A DNA stretch of 11,760 nt from Erysipelotrichaceae bacterium UBA1783 (GTDB lineage Bacteria > Bacillota_I > Bacilli_A > Erysipelotrichales > Erysipelotrichaceae), in assembly GCA_002315205.1 (NCBI GenBank), contig DCGH01000010.1, forward strand, positions 1 through 11,760, read 5' to 3'. The notes under the pieces are model-generated. The model was not told the DNA's origin and ran no database searches. It saw nothing but the letters and a program-made list of their open reading frames with translations. The translations under genes were made by a program, and so were the position numbers. Position 1 is the first letter of the stretch; each line of letters opens with the position of its first letter. Shown piece after piece: positions 1 through 6,525 of this stretch.

Positions 1-301
1 CACTTAAATCTTCTCTTTGAATATTTTCAATCATAGCTAAGGTAGCAGATTGAATTTCTGTCGCTTTAATGACGACAGCTTCAATCGTTTCTAAGCCCAG
101 CTGCTTACAGGCTCTATATCTTCTTTCACCGGCTATTAATTCATAACCAGTGTAGGTTTCTCTGACTGTAATGGGCTGTAGTAAGCCATTTTCCTTAATT
201 GAAGCAGCAAGCTCATTGATTGCCTCATCTGAGAATTCGATTCTTGGCTGATATTGGTTGGCCTTGATGTCTTCAATTCTGATTTGCTTTAATGCTGACA
301 T
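1..301 (-). CDS. noc: ParB-fold CTPase/DNA-binding protein, probably nucleoid occlusion protein Noc (3' end beyond window)
   Basis: About 100 N-terminal residues are visible; the rest lies left of the window. They form the ParB N-terminal nucleotide-binding domain. A box I-like stretch (QYQPR, then ELAASIKENGLLQPI) is followed by box II, GERRYRA, the arginine-rich CTP-binding motif, and by the IENIQRE segment. ParB-family proteins bind a palindromic DNA site and spread as CTP-dependent clamps. Noc over spares the nucleoid from division; ParB acts in chromosome segregation. Noc is preferred because the gene follows rsmG directly with no parA between, as in B. subtilis, and because a Noc-site-like palindrome lies in the operon promoter. 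The start at 301 is chosen because AAGAAGG lies 6 nt upstream; ATG at 307 is in frame but touches the ribosome site. A stop at 332-334 in this frame rules out a longer N-terminus, so the protein lacks the N-terminal amphipathic helix known in B. subtilis Noc. The helix-turn-helix that would separate Noc from ParB is not visible. Confidence 0.8.
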   Translation of the reverse strand, partial: MSALKQIRIEDIKANQYQPRIEFSDEAINELAASIKENGLLQPITVRETYTGYELIAGERRYRACKQLGLETIEAVVIKATEIQSATLAMIENIQREDLS

Positions 302-315
302 TGTCATCCTTCTTT

Positions 316-1005
316 CTATAAAGGCTTCTTTTTAATCTGCCCATAGTTTCTTGGATATTTACTAGGGGTATGATCCTTTTTGATAATATCAATAATAACA
401 CGTGTGTTGTCTTCACCTAGTCCAAAAGATTGGATAGATGCTGTTTCACAAGCTAGTGTTCTGATTGCTTTTTCAGCTTCCTTTAGCTCTTGATAGCCCT
501 TAGGGCCCTTCATTGCTAAGAAATGACCACCAACCTTGACTAAAGGAATACATAGCTCTGAAAGAATATTTAGAGCAGCAACAGCTCTGGCAGTAGCGAA
601 ATCGTATTTCTCAAAGTTCTTTTTGCCGAAGTCTTCAGCTCTTTCATTCACTGTTTCAATGCCTTTTAAATCTAATTGTCTGATGACCTCATTTAAGAAG
701 GTAACTCGTTTACCATTTGGTTCAAGAAGAGTAACATTTAAATCTGGCAGATAAATTTTTAGCACCAATCCAGGGAAGCCTGCACCAGTACCAACATCAC
801 ATAAAGAGCCAGCGGTATTGTAGTTTTTTGCTAGAAGGATGGAATCTAAGAAATGCTTGACGTAGATATCCTCTTCATTGGTAATTGCTGTCAGGTTAAA
901 CTTTTCATTCCATTCTACAAGTAGCTTGGCATATTGGTCTAGCTGACTTAGCTGTAAATCAGTGAATTGGATTCCATTGTTGGCAAATAGCTCTTTATAA
1001 TTCAT
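316..1005 (-). CDS. rsmG: 16S rRNA (guanine527-N7)-methyltransferase RsmG (GidB)
   Basis: This 229-residue protein has the normal RsmG length. RsmG is a cytoplasmic SAM-dependent enzyme that methylates N7 of G527 in 16S rRNA; its loss in other bacteria gives low-level streptomycin resistance. Visible hallmarks are the N-terminal WNEKFNLTAI (31-40), HFLDS (51-55), the SAM-binding loop CDVGTGAGFPGL (69-80), ARAVA (139-143), AMKG (164-167) and the C-terminal KYPR...KKPL (216-229). The start ATG at 1005 has AGAGGT upstream at a good distance. The ParB/Noc gene begins only 8-14 nt after the stop, so the two are very probably one transcript. The upstream extended -10 promoter would give a leader of about 25 nt. 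Confidence 0.97.
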   Translation of the reverse strand: MNYKELFANNGIQFTDLQLSQLDQYAKLLVEWNEKFNLTAITNEEDIYVKHFLDSILLAKNYNTAGSLCDVGTGAGFPGLVLKIYLPDLNVTLLEPNGKRVTFLNEVIRQLDLKGIETVNERAEDFGKKNFEKYDFATARAVAALNILSELCIPLVKVGGHFLAMKGPKGYQELKEAEKAIRTLACETASIQSFGLGEDNTRVIIDIIKKDHTPSKYPRNYGQIKKKPL

Positions 1006-1036
1006 TTTTGTTACCTCTTTGAAATGTGTCTATATT

Positions 1037-1045
1037 ATTATAGCA
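1037..1045 (-). promoter_or_regulatory. Extended -10 promoter of the rsmG-noc operon
   Basis: On the minus strand this reads TGCTATAAT, a perfect TATAAT with the TGn extension. No convincing -35 is seen, which is normal for extended -10 promoters. Initiation about 7 nt downstream (near 1030) gives a leader of about 25 nt before the rsmG ATG. The palindrome at 1046-1063 abuts it on the upstream side. Confidence 0.7.
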
Positions 1046-1063
1046 ATATTTCCAAGGAAATAT
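1046..1063. promoter_or_regulatory. Palindromic operator candidate resembling a Noc-binding site
   Basis: ATATTTCCAAGGAAATAT has two perfect 8-bp arms around an AA centre. Its 14-bp core, ATTTCCAAGGAAAT (1048-1061), agrees with the published B. subtilis Noc-binding consensus ATTTCCCGGGAAAT at 12 of 14 positions; only the two centre bases differ. It covers the spacer and -35 zone of the rsmG-noc promoter. This suggests Noc binding and possible autoregulation. The similarity is seen in the sequence; the function is inferred. Confidence 0.55.
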
Positions 1064-1136
1064 GACACTTATTTTATATAAAAAATTTCCATGTATATTT
1101 ATGAAAATTCACTATACTTTCCTTTAGTAACGGGAG

Positions 1137-1142
1137 TATAAT
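1137..1142 (+). promoter_or_regulatory. Candidate -10 element for the 269-aa gene
   Basis: A perfect TATAAT lies 30 nt before the start codon at 1173, with AGGGG at 1159-1163 as ribosome site. No good -35 hexamer is visible at the usual distance, so this rests on the -10 match and position alone. Confidence 0.4.
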
Positions 1143-1172
1143 GAAGTTTAAAAATTTTAGGGGTATTTTTCA

Positions 1173-1982
1173 ATGGATGTTTATGATTTTTTGAGTGGCT
1201 ATGGTATTTTTGACACTAAAAGTCACTACAATGGCTCTCTGATGGGTTATGTGGGAGCTCATCAGTCTCAACTAAATGAGCTGTTTAACGAAATGCTTCA
1301 AATTAATAGCGAGGTTCAGGTATATGTGAACTTTGAATTAAAGATTATGCATGAGTTAATCAGTAATAAGAAAATAGGTTATCGAGATATTGTTAAGGTT
1401 CCTGAAGCCTATTGTACTGTTCCCTACCTTTTATATTGGAAAAAGGGAGAGCATAGCCAATGCATGCTAATCAACACTGATTCCTATATTGAGGCAAGAG
1501 GAATGTATTATTGCTTAAGTGAACCAGGAAATCTTTTTGAACCATACAAGTTTGATGTTCTTGCTGTATTTGCTGATGGGACAAATAATGTGGAGGTTAT
1601 CAAGACCTTTACGATTCTGCAATCAGAAAAAGGTGTCAATGCGACGGTTCAAAGAAGGCTGGATGACTGGAATATTGCAGATACAGATGAGATGCATGAC
1701 AAATGTATAAAGATTTCAGATAAGATGTTCAACCAGGTTAAGGAAAGCATTACTGGTATGTTTGCAATTGAGAGAACACCATATGTTTATCAGGTAGTTG
1801 TTAGAGCATTCTTATTAAAGAAGGCTTTAAATGTTCGCTATATGTCAAACAAAAAGCTTTTAGCGGATCGCCATAGTGGTAATGTTTTAGAGCAGAGAAG
1901 ATTTGCCAAGGCTTATATTGATGATATTTACATTATTCCTTTCTATTCTTTGTGGAATGATGAGGAAACAGTAACAGAATAG
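1173..1982 (+). CDS. Unrecognised 269-residue protein
   Basis: I do not recognise this family. The protein has no signal peptide, no membrane segment and no obvious nucleotide-binding or metal motif, so a soluble cytoplasmic protein is likely. The middle looks alpha/beta, with hydrophobic strands around residues 45-130 (for example FDVLAVFADG). A more charged, helical region follows (RRLDDWNIADTDEMHDK) and then a basic helical stretch (VVVRAFLLKKALNVR). The start ATG at 1173 has AGGGG nine bases upstream. A Rho-independent terminator follows the stop directly, so it is probably a one-gene unit, divergent from rsmG-noc and sharing that 167-bp intergenic region. Codon use resembles its neighbours, so recent transfer is not suggested. 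It is a clear gene by length and ribosome site but has no assignable function. Confidence 0.85.
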   Translation: MDVYDFLSGYGIFDTKSHYNGSLMGYVGAHQSQLNELFNEMLQINSEVQVYVNFELKIMHELISNKKIGYRDIVKVPEAYCTVPYLLYWKKGEHSQCMLINTDSYIEARGMYYCLSEPGNLFEPYKFDVLAVFADGTNNVEVIKTFTILQSEKGVNATVQRRLDDWNIADTDEMHDKCIKISDKMFNQVKESITGMFAIERTPYVYQVVVRAFLLKKALNVRYMSNKKLLADRHSGNVLEQRRFAKAYIDDIYIIPFYSLWNDEETVTE

Positions 1983-1983
1983 T

Positions 1984-2005
1984 AAGAGCGTCAGCTCTTC
2001 TTTTT
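1984..2005 (+). terminator. Rho-independent terminator after the 269-aa gene
   Basis: A 6-bp stem AAGAGC/GCTCTT closes a GTCA loop and is followed by C and five T residues. It starts one base after the stop codon. Confidence 0.8.
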
Positions 2006-2034
2006 GTTATATTTTTATTTTCTGTAAAATAGAT

Positions 2035-2040
2035 TATAAT
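2035..2040 (+). promoter_or_regulatory. Candidate -10 element for the DUF2207 gene
   Basis: A perfect TATAAT lies 25 nt before the start at 2066, in an AT-rich stretch downstream of the preceding terminator. The -35 region is only a run of T residues and is not convincing. Confidence 0.4.
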
Positions 2041-2065
2041 ATATTAATAAATAGAGGTGTTGGTT

Positions 2066-3952
2066 ATGAAAAAATGGAGGAAGGTGCTGTTGGTAGCGAT
2101 TCTGTGTATGAGCTTTATCTGCACAGCTGTCACTACTGCTTCAGCAAAGGAAGCATTTGACATTTTAGATCATAAAATAGATGTTGTAGTGAAGGAAAAT
2201 GGTGAATTAGACATTACAGAAACAATGTCGGTTCATTTTAATGAGCAAAGACATGGCATTTATGTCAATATTCCAAAGGAATATGATATGAAATGGCAAC
2301 AGGATGGCTCAACTGTACTAAAGAGCTATACCTTCCCAGTAAAAAATGGCAAGGTTTTATCAGATCATAAGTATGATACTGAAAATGAAAGACAATACTA
2401 TCAGTTCATTATTGGTGATGAGAAGAAATATGCCAACATAAATGAAACCTACAAGTGGTCTTATACCATTGTAACGAAGGATTTGGATTTAGATGGCTTA
2501 CAGATGGTTTTCTTAAATCTGATTACTAGTGGCTGGGATACAACAACAGATCATTGTGAATTTACAATTCAGTTCCCTAAGAGTATTAATGCTTCAGATA
2601 TCTATGTTGCTTATCCAGATGGTATGTTTAATGGTACTGGTAGTGAAGGAAGCTTAACAGTGAAGGCTTCTGGCAATACAATTTCTGGTAGCTATAATAG
2701 TCAGATTACCAGCAATCAGGCGATTACTATTCAGGTATTATTACCAGAAAACTATTTTACCTTTACTAGCTATGATGATTATTGTGCAACAGCATTAATC
2801 GCTGCTGGTATCTTTGCGGTAATTTCAACAGTGCTATTCCTTGTTATTGGTAAGGATGATCCAGTGGTAGTTACAGCAGAGTATCATACACCTGCTGATT
2901 TAGATAGTGCTCAGGTTGGCGTTATTATTAATGAAAAGGTAAATGATAATAATGTTATATCCTTATTATTAGATTGGGGAAGAAGAGGCATTATTACGAT
3001 TACTGAAACAGTTGATGATTTACAGTTAGCAGCTGTAGGTGGTTTACCTCAGGATGCTTTAAGTTATGAAAAGACCTTATATGATGGATTATTCAGCCGT
3101 GTTGGTGATAGCGTCATGGTTTCTAGCTTAAATGATAAATTCTATACAACCTTTGAAAAGGTAAAAATTCAGCTAGAGGATTATTATAAGGATTCAATCA
3201 GAGAGCTTTCAACAAAGAAATCAAAGAGAGCAGCGATGGTTTGCTTATTGTTATGCTGGTTCCCAGCTGTTGTTATGTTCAATATTCTATATATTAATTA
3301 TTATTGGGATTTCTATTGTATTCCAGTTTCAATTATTATGATATTTTTATTAGTATTATGTGCGTTCTTAGTTCGTAACTATGCAATGGATGTCTATGTA
3401 TCTACGCCTGTAGAAAAATATGTGATGATTGGCTTTACTGCTTTAACCTATGTATTGCCATTAGCTGTTGTACTTTTAATGATGAAGATTGCGGATGTTT
3501 CAATGGTTGCCTTTGTTTCATTAGCATTTATTGAAGCAATTGTCATTGTTGAAGCTGCTTATATGCGCAAAAGAACGATTTATGGTAATTCAATGCTTGG
3601 TAGAGTATTAGGCCTAAGAGAGTTCATTATGAATGCTAAGGATCGTGACTTAGAAGAAATTCAGGAAAAAAATCCATTCTACTTCTATGATATTCTTCCA
3701 TATGCCTATTCTTTAGGCTTAGAGAATAAGTGGAATGAGCAATTTAAGAATCTGACAGTGAAGCAATGTGACTGGTATATTCCTTATCATACTCATTATG
3801 ATCATTATCATATGACTCACTCTTTGGATTCACATTTAAGAACTATTCAGACCAGTATGACTTCTGTTGCTGCAGAATCAGGCTCAAGCTCTTCTGGTGG
3901 AGGCTTCTCTGGTGGTGGAGGATTTGGTGGATCCTCAGGTGGAAGCTGGTAA
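2066..3952 (+). CDS. DUF2207 family membrane protein with Gly/Ser-rich tail
   Basis: The 628-residue protein has the DUF2207 layout. A signal peptide (1-27, cleavage near ASA-KE) precedes an extracytoplasmic N-terminal domain beginning FDILDHKIDVVVKENGELDI (31-50) and running to about 235. A membrane helix (240-262) then leads to a cytoplasmic region (263-387) containing LLDWGRRGIITI (301-312). Four more helices follow (about 388-410, 416-436, 452-474, 478-498). The GLREF motif (516-520), PYAYSLGL (545-552) and the tail GGGFSGGGGFGGSSGGSW (611-628) are typical of the family. The family has no agreed biochemical function; membrane or envelope placement is all that can be said. The start ATG at 2066 is preferred over GTG at 2057 because AGAGGTG (2053-2059) sits 6 nt upstream. 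A histidine-rich stretch (574-590) precedes the tail. It lies between two terminators, so it is probably monocistronic. Confidence 0.92.
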   Translation: MKKWRKVLLVAILCMSFICTAVTTASAKEAFDILDHKIDVVVKENGELDITETMSVHFNEQRHGIYVNIPKEYDMKWQQDGSTVLKSYTFPVKNGKVLSDHKYDTENERQYYQFIIGDEKKYANINETYKWSYTIVTKDLDLDGLQMVFLNLITSGWDTTTDHCEFTIQFPKSINASDIYVAYPDGMFNGTGSEGSLTVKASGNTISGSYNSQITSNQAITIQVLLPENYFTFTSYDDYCATALIAAGIFAVISTVLFLVIGKDDPVVVTAEYHTPADLDSAQVGVIINEKVNDNNVISLLLDWGRRGIITITETVDDLQLAAVGGLPQDALSYEKTLYDGLFSRVGDSVMVSSLNDKFYTTFEKVKIQLEDYYKDSIRELSTKKSKRAAMVCLLLCWFPAVVMFNILYINYYWDFYCIPVSIIMIFLLVLCAFLVRNYAMDVYVSTPVEKYVMIGFTALTYVLPLAVVLLMMKIADVSMVAFVSLAFIEAIVIVEAAYMRKRTIYGNSMLGRVLGLREFIMNAKDRDLEEIQEKNPFYFYDILPYAYSLGLENKWNEQFKNLTVKQCDWYIPYHTHYDHYHMTHSLDSHLRTIQTSMTSVAAESGSSSSGGGFSGGGGFGGSSGGSW

Positions 3953-3962
3953 AATAAGTGTT

Positions 3963-3991
3963 AGGGGGGAAAGAAATTTCTCCCTTTTTTT
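3963..3991 (+). terminator. Rho-independent terminator after the DUF2207 gene
   Basis: A 10-bp stem (3963-3972 with 3977-3986, including two G-U pairs) closes a GAAA tetraloop, and the T-run extends to 3991. It begins 10 bases after the stop codon. Confidence 0.85.
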
Positions 3992-4042
3992 CATTTTTTA
4001 TGAAATAATGTGTTGTTAAAAAATGAATTAATTAATGATTTA

Positions 4043-4051
4043 TGCTAGAAT
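4043..4051 (+). promoter_or_regulatory. Extended -10 promoter implying a leaderless YitT mRNA
   Basis: TGCTAGAAT is a TGn-extended -10 with one mismatch. Only six bases (GTTAGT) separate it from the ATG at 4058, which falls where transcription should start. No Shine-Dalgarno sequence lies in the 20 bases before the ATG. The promoter call is by motif only. Confidence 0.5.
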
Positions 4052-4057
4052 GTTAGT

Positions 4058-4900
4058 ATGAAAAGATTGAAAAGTTTGTTGACGGTATTATTTGGAAATT
4101 TCTGTATCGCATTTGCGGTAGTGTATTTTATATTGCCATACAATATTATGTCTGGTGGTGTTGCAGGAATTTCTTTAATTATTCAACAGGTATGGGGTGT
4201 TGATCCTACCATAATGATTGATATTCTGATGGTGGTAACATTCCTATTAGGCTTTTTGTTTTTGGGCAAGAGTTTTGCGCTTAAAACAGCTGTCAGCTCC
4301 ATTGTCTATCCAGTATTTGTCACTATTTTAAATAATTTCCCTTATGAAATTAATGCTGATAAAATGCTGATTGCGATATTTGGTGCTGTCATAACCGGTC
4401 TTGGTGTTGGCTTGGCAATTAGAGAGGGCGCTTCTACTGGCGGTACAGATATTCCACCATTAGTTGTTAATAAGCTTACTGGCTGGCCAGTCCATGTTCT
4501 ATTGATGGTTATGGATGTAATTGTTATTATCGCTGGATTTACAGTGATTGGTGTTGAGAATGTATTAATTGGTTTACTATTTACCTATATTACCAATATG
4601 GTAGTAAACAAAGTTATGGTTCCTAATTCCGATAGCGCTGTATCATTATTTATTATCTCTGGAAAATCAGAGGAAATTAAAAAGTATATTCATGATGAGC
4701 TTTATCGTGGTACAACCCTGTTAAATGCCAAGGGTGGATATACTAATCAGCAAAGGGATGTCATATTAACAGTAGTTAGTAAAAGACAGTATGTGGTATT
4801 AGATAAGTTTGTTACTTCTATTGATCCACAAGCCTTTGTCATTGTGGCGGATGCGAAGGAAATTAAGGGTGAGGGCTTCACCTACGATGTTCGCGTATAG
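4058..4900 (+). CDS. YitT/DUF2179 family membrane protein
   Basis: The 280-residue protein has the usual length of the YitT (UPF0750) family, whose transport or other activity is not firmly established. The N-terminal half is hydrophobic with about five membrane helices: around residues 8-28, 52-72, 78-92, 103-121 and 146-182, the last probably two. Family motifs are GGVAGISLII (33-42) and GASTGGTDI (124-132). The C-terminal part from about 190 is soluble and matches DUF2179, with LNAKGGYTNQQRDVILTVV (222-240) and IDPQAFVIVADAKEIKGEGF (255-274). In B. subtilis the relative YvjA lies near ftsEX, so placement before ftsE here fits a conserved neighbourhood. The start at 4058 gives the normal family N-terminus but has no ribosome site (see the promoter entry). 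No terminator separates it from ftsE, so read-through into ftsEX is possible. Confidence 0.93.
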   Translation: MKRLKSLLTVLFGNFCIAFAVVYFILPYNIMSGGVAGISLIIQQVWGVDPTIMIDILMVVTFLLGFLFLGKSFALKTAVSSIVYPVFVTILNNFPYEINADKMLIAIFGAVITGLGVGLAIREGASTGGTDIPPLVVNKLTGWPVHVLLMVMDVIVIIAGFTVIGVENVLIGLLFTYITNMVVNKVMVPNSDSAVSLFIISGKSEEIKKYIHDELYRGTTLLNAKGGYTNQQRDVILTVVSKRQYVVLDKFVTSIDPQAFVIVADAKEIKGEGFTYDVRV

Positions 4901-4929
4901 TTGTTTTAATGGGGAATAACGAGTAAAAT
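4901..4929 (+). promoter_or_regulatory. Candidate sigma-A promoter of the ftsE-ftsX-M23 operon
   Basis: TTGTTT (4901-4906), a 17-bp spacer and TAAAAT (4924-4929) directly follow the YitT stop. The expected start site near 4936 gives a short leader containing GGAGG (4941-4945) before the ftsE ATG at 4953. The spacing is ideal; the -35 is a partial match. Confidence 0.55.
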
Positions 4930-4952
4930 TTTAAAGTATTTGGAGGGATTTC

Positions 4953-5636
4953 ATGATCCATTTAGAAAACGTAAGTAAAACCTATAAAAACGGAACAAAT
5001 GCATTGAATGATATTTCACTAGATATCAATGATGGTGAATTCGTATATATTATTGGCGAAACCGGTTCAGGCAAGAGTACTATGATCAGATTATTAGATG
5101 GAGAGGAAATCCCATCTAAGGGCAAGGTTATGGTCAATGGTACAAATGTTGGACGTTTACGCTTCTCAAAGGTTCCATTATATCGAAGAAAAATCGGTGT
5201 TGTATTTCAGGACTACCAGCTTTTAAAGAAGAAGACGGTTTATGACAATATCGCTTTTGCTTTAGAGTGCATCAACAAACCTAAGAAGGAGGTTGCTGCT
5301 CGAGTAAGAGAGGTATTAAAGATTATTGATTTAGAGGATAAGTTTAATAGCTATCCAACAGAGCTTTCAGGTGGACAGCAGCAGAGAGTTGTTATTGGTC
5401 GAGCAATTGCCAATAATCCTAAGCTGTTAATCTGTGATGAGCCTACTGGTAACCTAGATCCAAGACATTCTAATGAAATTGTTGAATTGTTAGATAAGAT
5501 TAATCAGGAGGGGACAACTGTCATCGTTGTAACACATGATGATGTTTTAGTTGACACCTTTAAGAAGAGAACCATTGCCTTAGACAATGGTCATATCGTT
5601 TCTGATAATGCGGAAGGAGGATACCATCATGTTTAG
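4953..5636 (+). CDS. ftsE: Cell division ATP-binding protein FtsE
   Basis: This 227-residue ABC ATPase is the cytoplasmic partner of FtsX. In Gram-positive bacteria FtsEX uses ATP hydrolysis to switch on a peptidoglycan hydrolase rather than to move a solute. All ABC motifs are present: Walker A GETGSGKST (35-43), Q-loop Gln86 in FQDYQLL, signature LSGGQQQR (138-145), Walker B LLICDEP (158-164), D-loop NLD (167-169) and switch His195. FQDYQLL and PTGNLDP are typical of FtsE. The start has a GGAGGG ribosome site at a good distance. The last eight bases overlap ftsX, whose ribosome site lies within the 3' end of this gene, so translation is probably coupled. The direct continuation into ftsX separates it from other small ABC ATPases. 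Confidence 0.96.
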   Translation: MIHLENVSKTYKNGTNALNDISLDINDGEFVYIIGETGSGKSTMIRLLDGEEIPSKGKVMVNGTNVGRLRFSKVPLYRRKIGVVFQDYQLLKKKTVYDNIAFALECINKPKKEVAARVREVLKIIDLEDKFNSYPTELSGGQQQRVVIGRAIANNPKLLICDEPTGNLDPRHSNEIVELLDKINQEGTTVIVVTHDDVLVDTFKKRTIALDNGHIVSDNAEGGYHHV

Positions 5637-6525
5637 AAGATTAGGTAGAGCCTTCAAGGAAGCATGGTGGGGTATTACTCACCACTTTGCAATGGTACTT
5701 TCCACTGCCAATGCCATTACTATTACATTAGTATTAGTATCTGTATTAACATTATTAATCGGAAATGTTTCACAGATTACCTATGATGTAGAAGAGGATA
5801 TTCAGATTTTCGTCAAGATTGAAAATGAGGTTGCTGAAGAGGATGTAGATTCATTAATGACAAAGGTAAAGAGAATTGCCGGTGTTGCTGATGTTGAATA
5901 TTCTGATGCTGATAACGAATTAGATAACTTTATCGCCAGCTATGGCGAACAGGGTAAAATCTTTGAGATTTATCGTGAGGATAATCCATTATCCAGAGCA
6001 TTAATTGTTACAGTAACACAAGGCTATTCCTTAAGTGCTGTTTCCAGCCAGATTGAATTAATTGATGGTATCAATGAGGTTGATTTTGGTGGTACATCTA
6101 TCGAGGATTTCATTACATTATTAAATGGTTTAAGAAATGTCGGATTTATCTTTGCGATTGCATTAACGGTATTAGCAGTATTCTTAATTTATAATACAAT
6201 CCGTATGACAATTAACACTCGTAAGGAAGAAATTGCGATTATGAGACTAGTTGGTGCAACCAACAGCTATATCAGAACACCATTAGTGCTAGAAGGTATC
6301 TTTATCGGTATCTTAGGTAGTATTGGCCCAATTGCCTTAACCTACTTTGGTTATCGTTATGTTTATGATTCTATGGGTGGACAGCTGGTATCTGGTATTT
6401 TAAAGCTGATCCCAGTAATGCCATTTGCCCTATATGTTTCAGGATTTGTATTAGGTGTTGGTGTGATTGTTGGTTTAATTGGTTCATTCTTAGCTGCTAC
6501 TAAGTATTTGAGGTGGAAACGATGA
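5629..6525 (+). CDS. ftsX: Cell division membrane protein FtsX
   Basis: The 298-residue protein has normal FtsX length and topology: a cytoplasmic N-terminus, a first helix (about 21-46), a large extracytoplasmic loop (47-168), then helices near 171-195, 217-240 and 266-291. The loop is the part that contacts the hydrolase partner in PcsB and CwlO systems. The conserved segment before the third helix reads TRKEEIAIMRLVGATNSYI (197-215), the usual signature. The start at 5629 is chosen because GGAAGGAGG lies at 5612-5620. A start at 5587 in the same frame lacks this and would add 14 atypical residues. The stop overlaps the next ATG as ATGA, so FtsE, FtsX and the M23 protein form one translationally coupled unit. 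Confidence 0.95.
   Translation: MFRRLGRAFKEAWWGITHHFAMVLSTANAITITLVLVSVLTLLIGNVSQITYDVEEDIQIFVKIENEVAEEDVDSLMTKVKRIAGVADVEYSDADNELDNFIASYGEQGKIFEIYREDNPLSRALIVTVTQGYSLSAVSSQIELIDGINEVDFGGTSIEDFITLLNGLRNVGFIFAIALTVLAVFLIYNTIRMTINTRKEEIAIMRLVGATNSYIRTPLVLEGIFIGILGSIGPIALTYFGYRYVYDSMGGQLVSGILKLIPVMPFALYVSGFVLGVGVIVGLIGSFLAATKYLRWKR

Noticed and set aside
443..450. TGTTTCAC half of a parS site (another copy near 5767)
   Set aside because: Only the left half-site is present; the right arm GTGAAACA is missing at both places and both lie in coding sequence.
536..754. 72-codon plus-strand open frame
   Set aside because: It lies antisense within rsmG, which is certain by motif, and has no ribosome site or recognisable protein.
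1082..1110. Second inverted repeat in the rsmG divergent region
   Set aside because: The arms match at only about 8 of 10 positions in very AT-rich sequence, so it could be chance.
1141..1194. Short open frame of 17 codons upstream of the 269-residue gene
   Set aside because: Its ATG overlaps the -10 element and would precede the transcription start, and it has no ribosome site.
1519..1710. 63-codon plus-strand open frame
   Set aside because: It is wholly inside the 269-residue gene in another frame with no ribosome site.
2057..2065. GTG start for the DUF2207 protein
   Set aside because: It overlaps the AGAGGTG ribosome site; ATG at 2066 is properly spaced.
5587..5628. Longer FtsX N-terminus
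   Set aside because: The GGAAGGAGG ribosome site at 5612-5620 points to ATG 5629, which gives the standard FtsX start.
6513..6521. GTG start for the M23 protein
   Set aside because: It lies within the AGGTGG ribosome site that serves ATG 6522.
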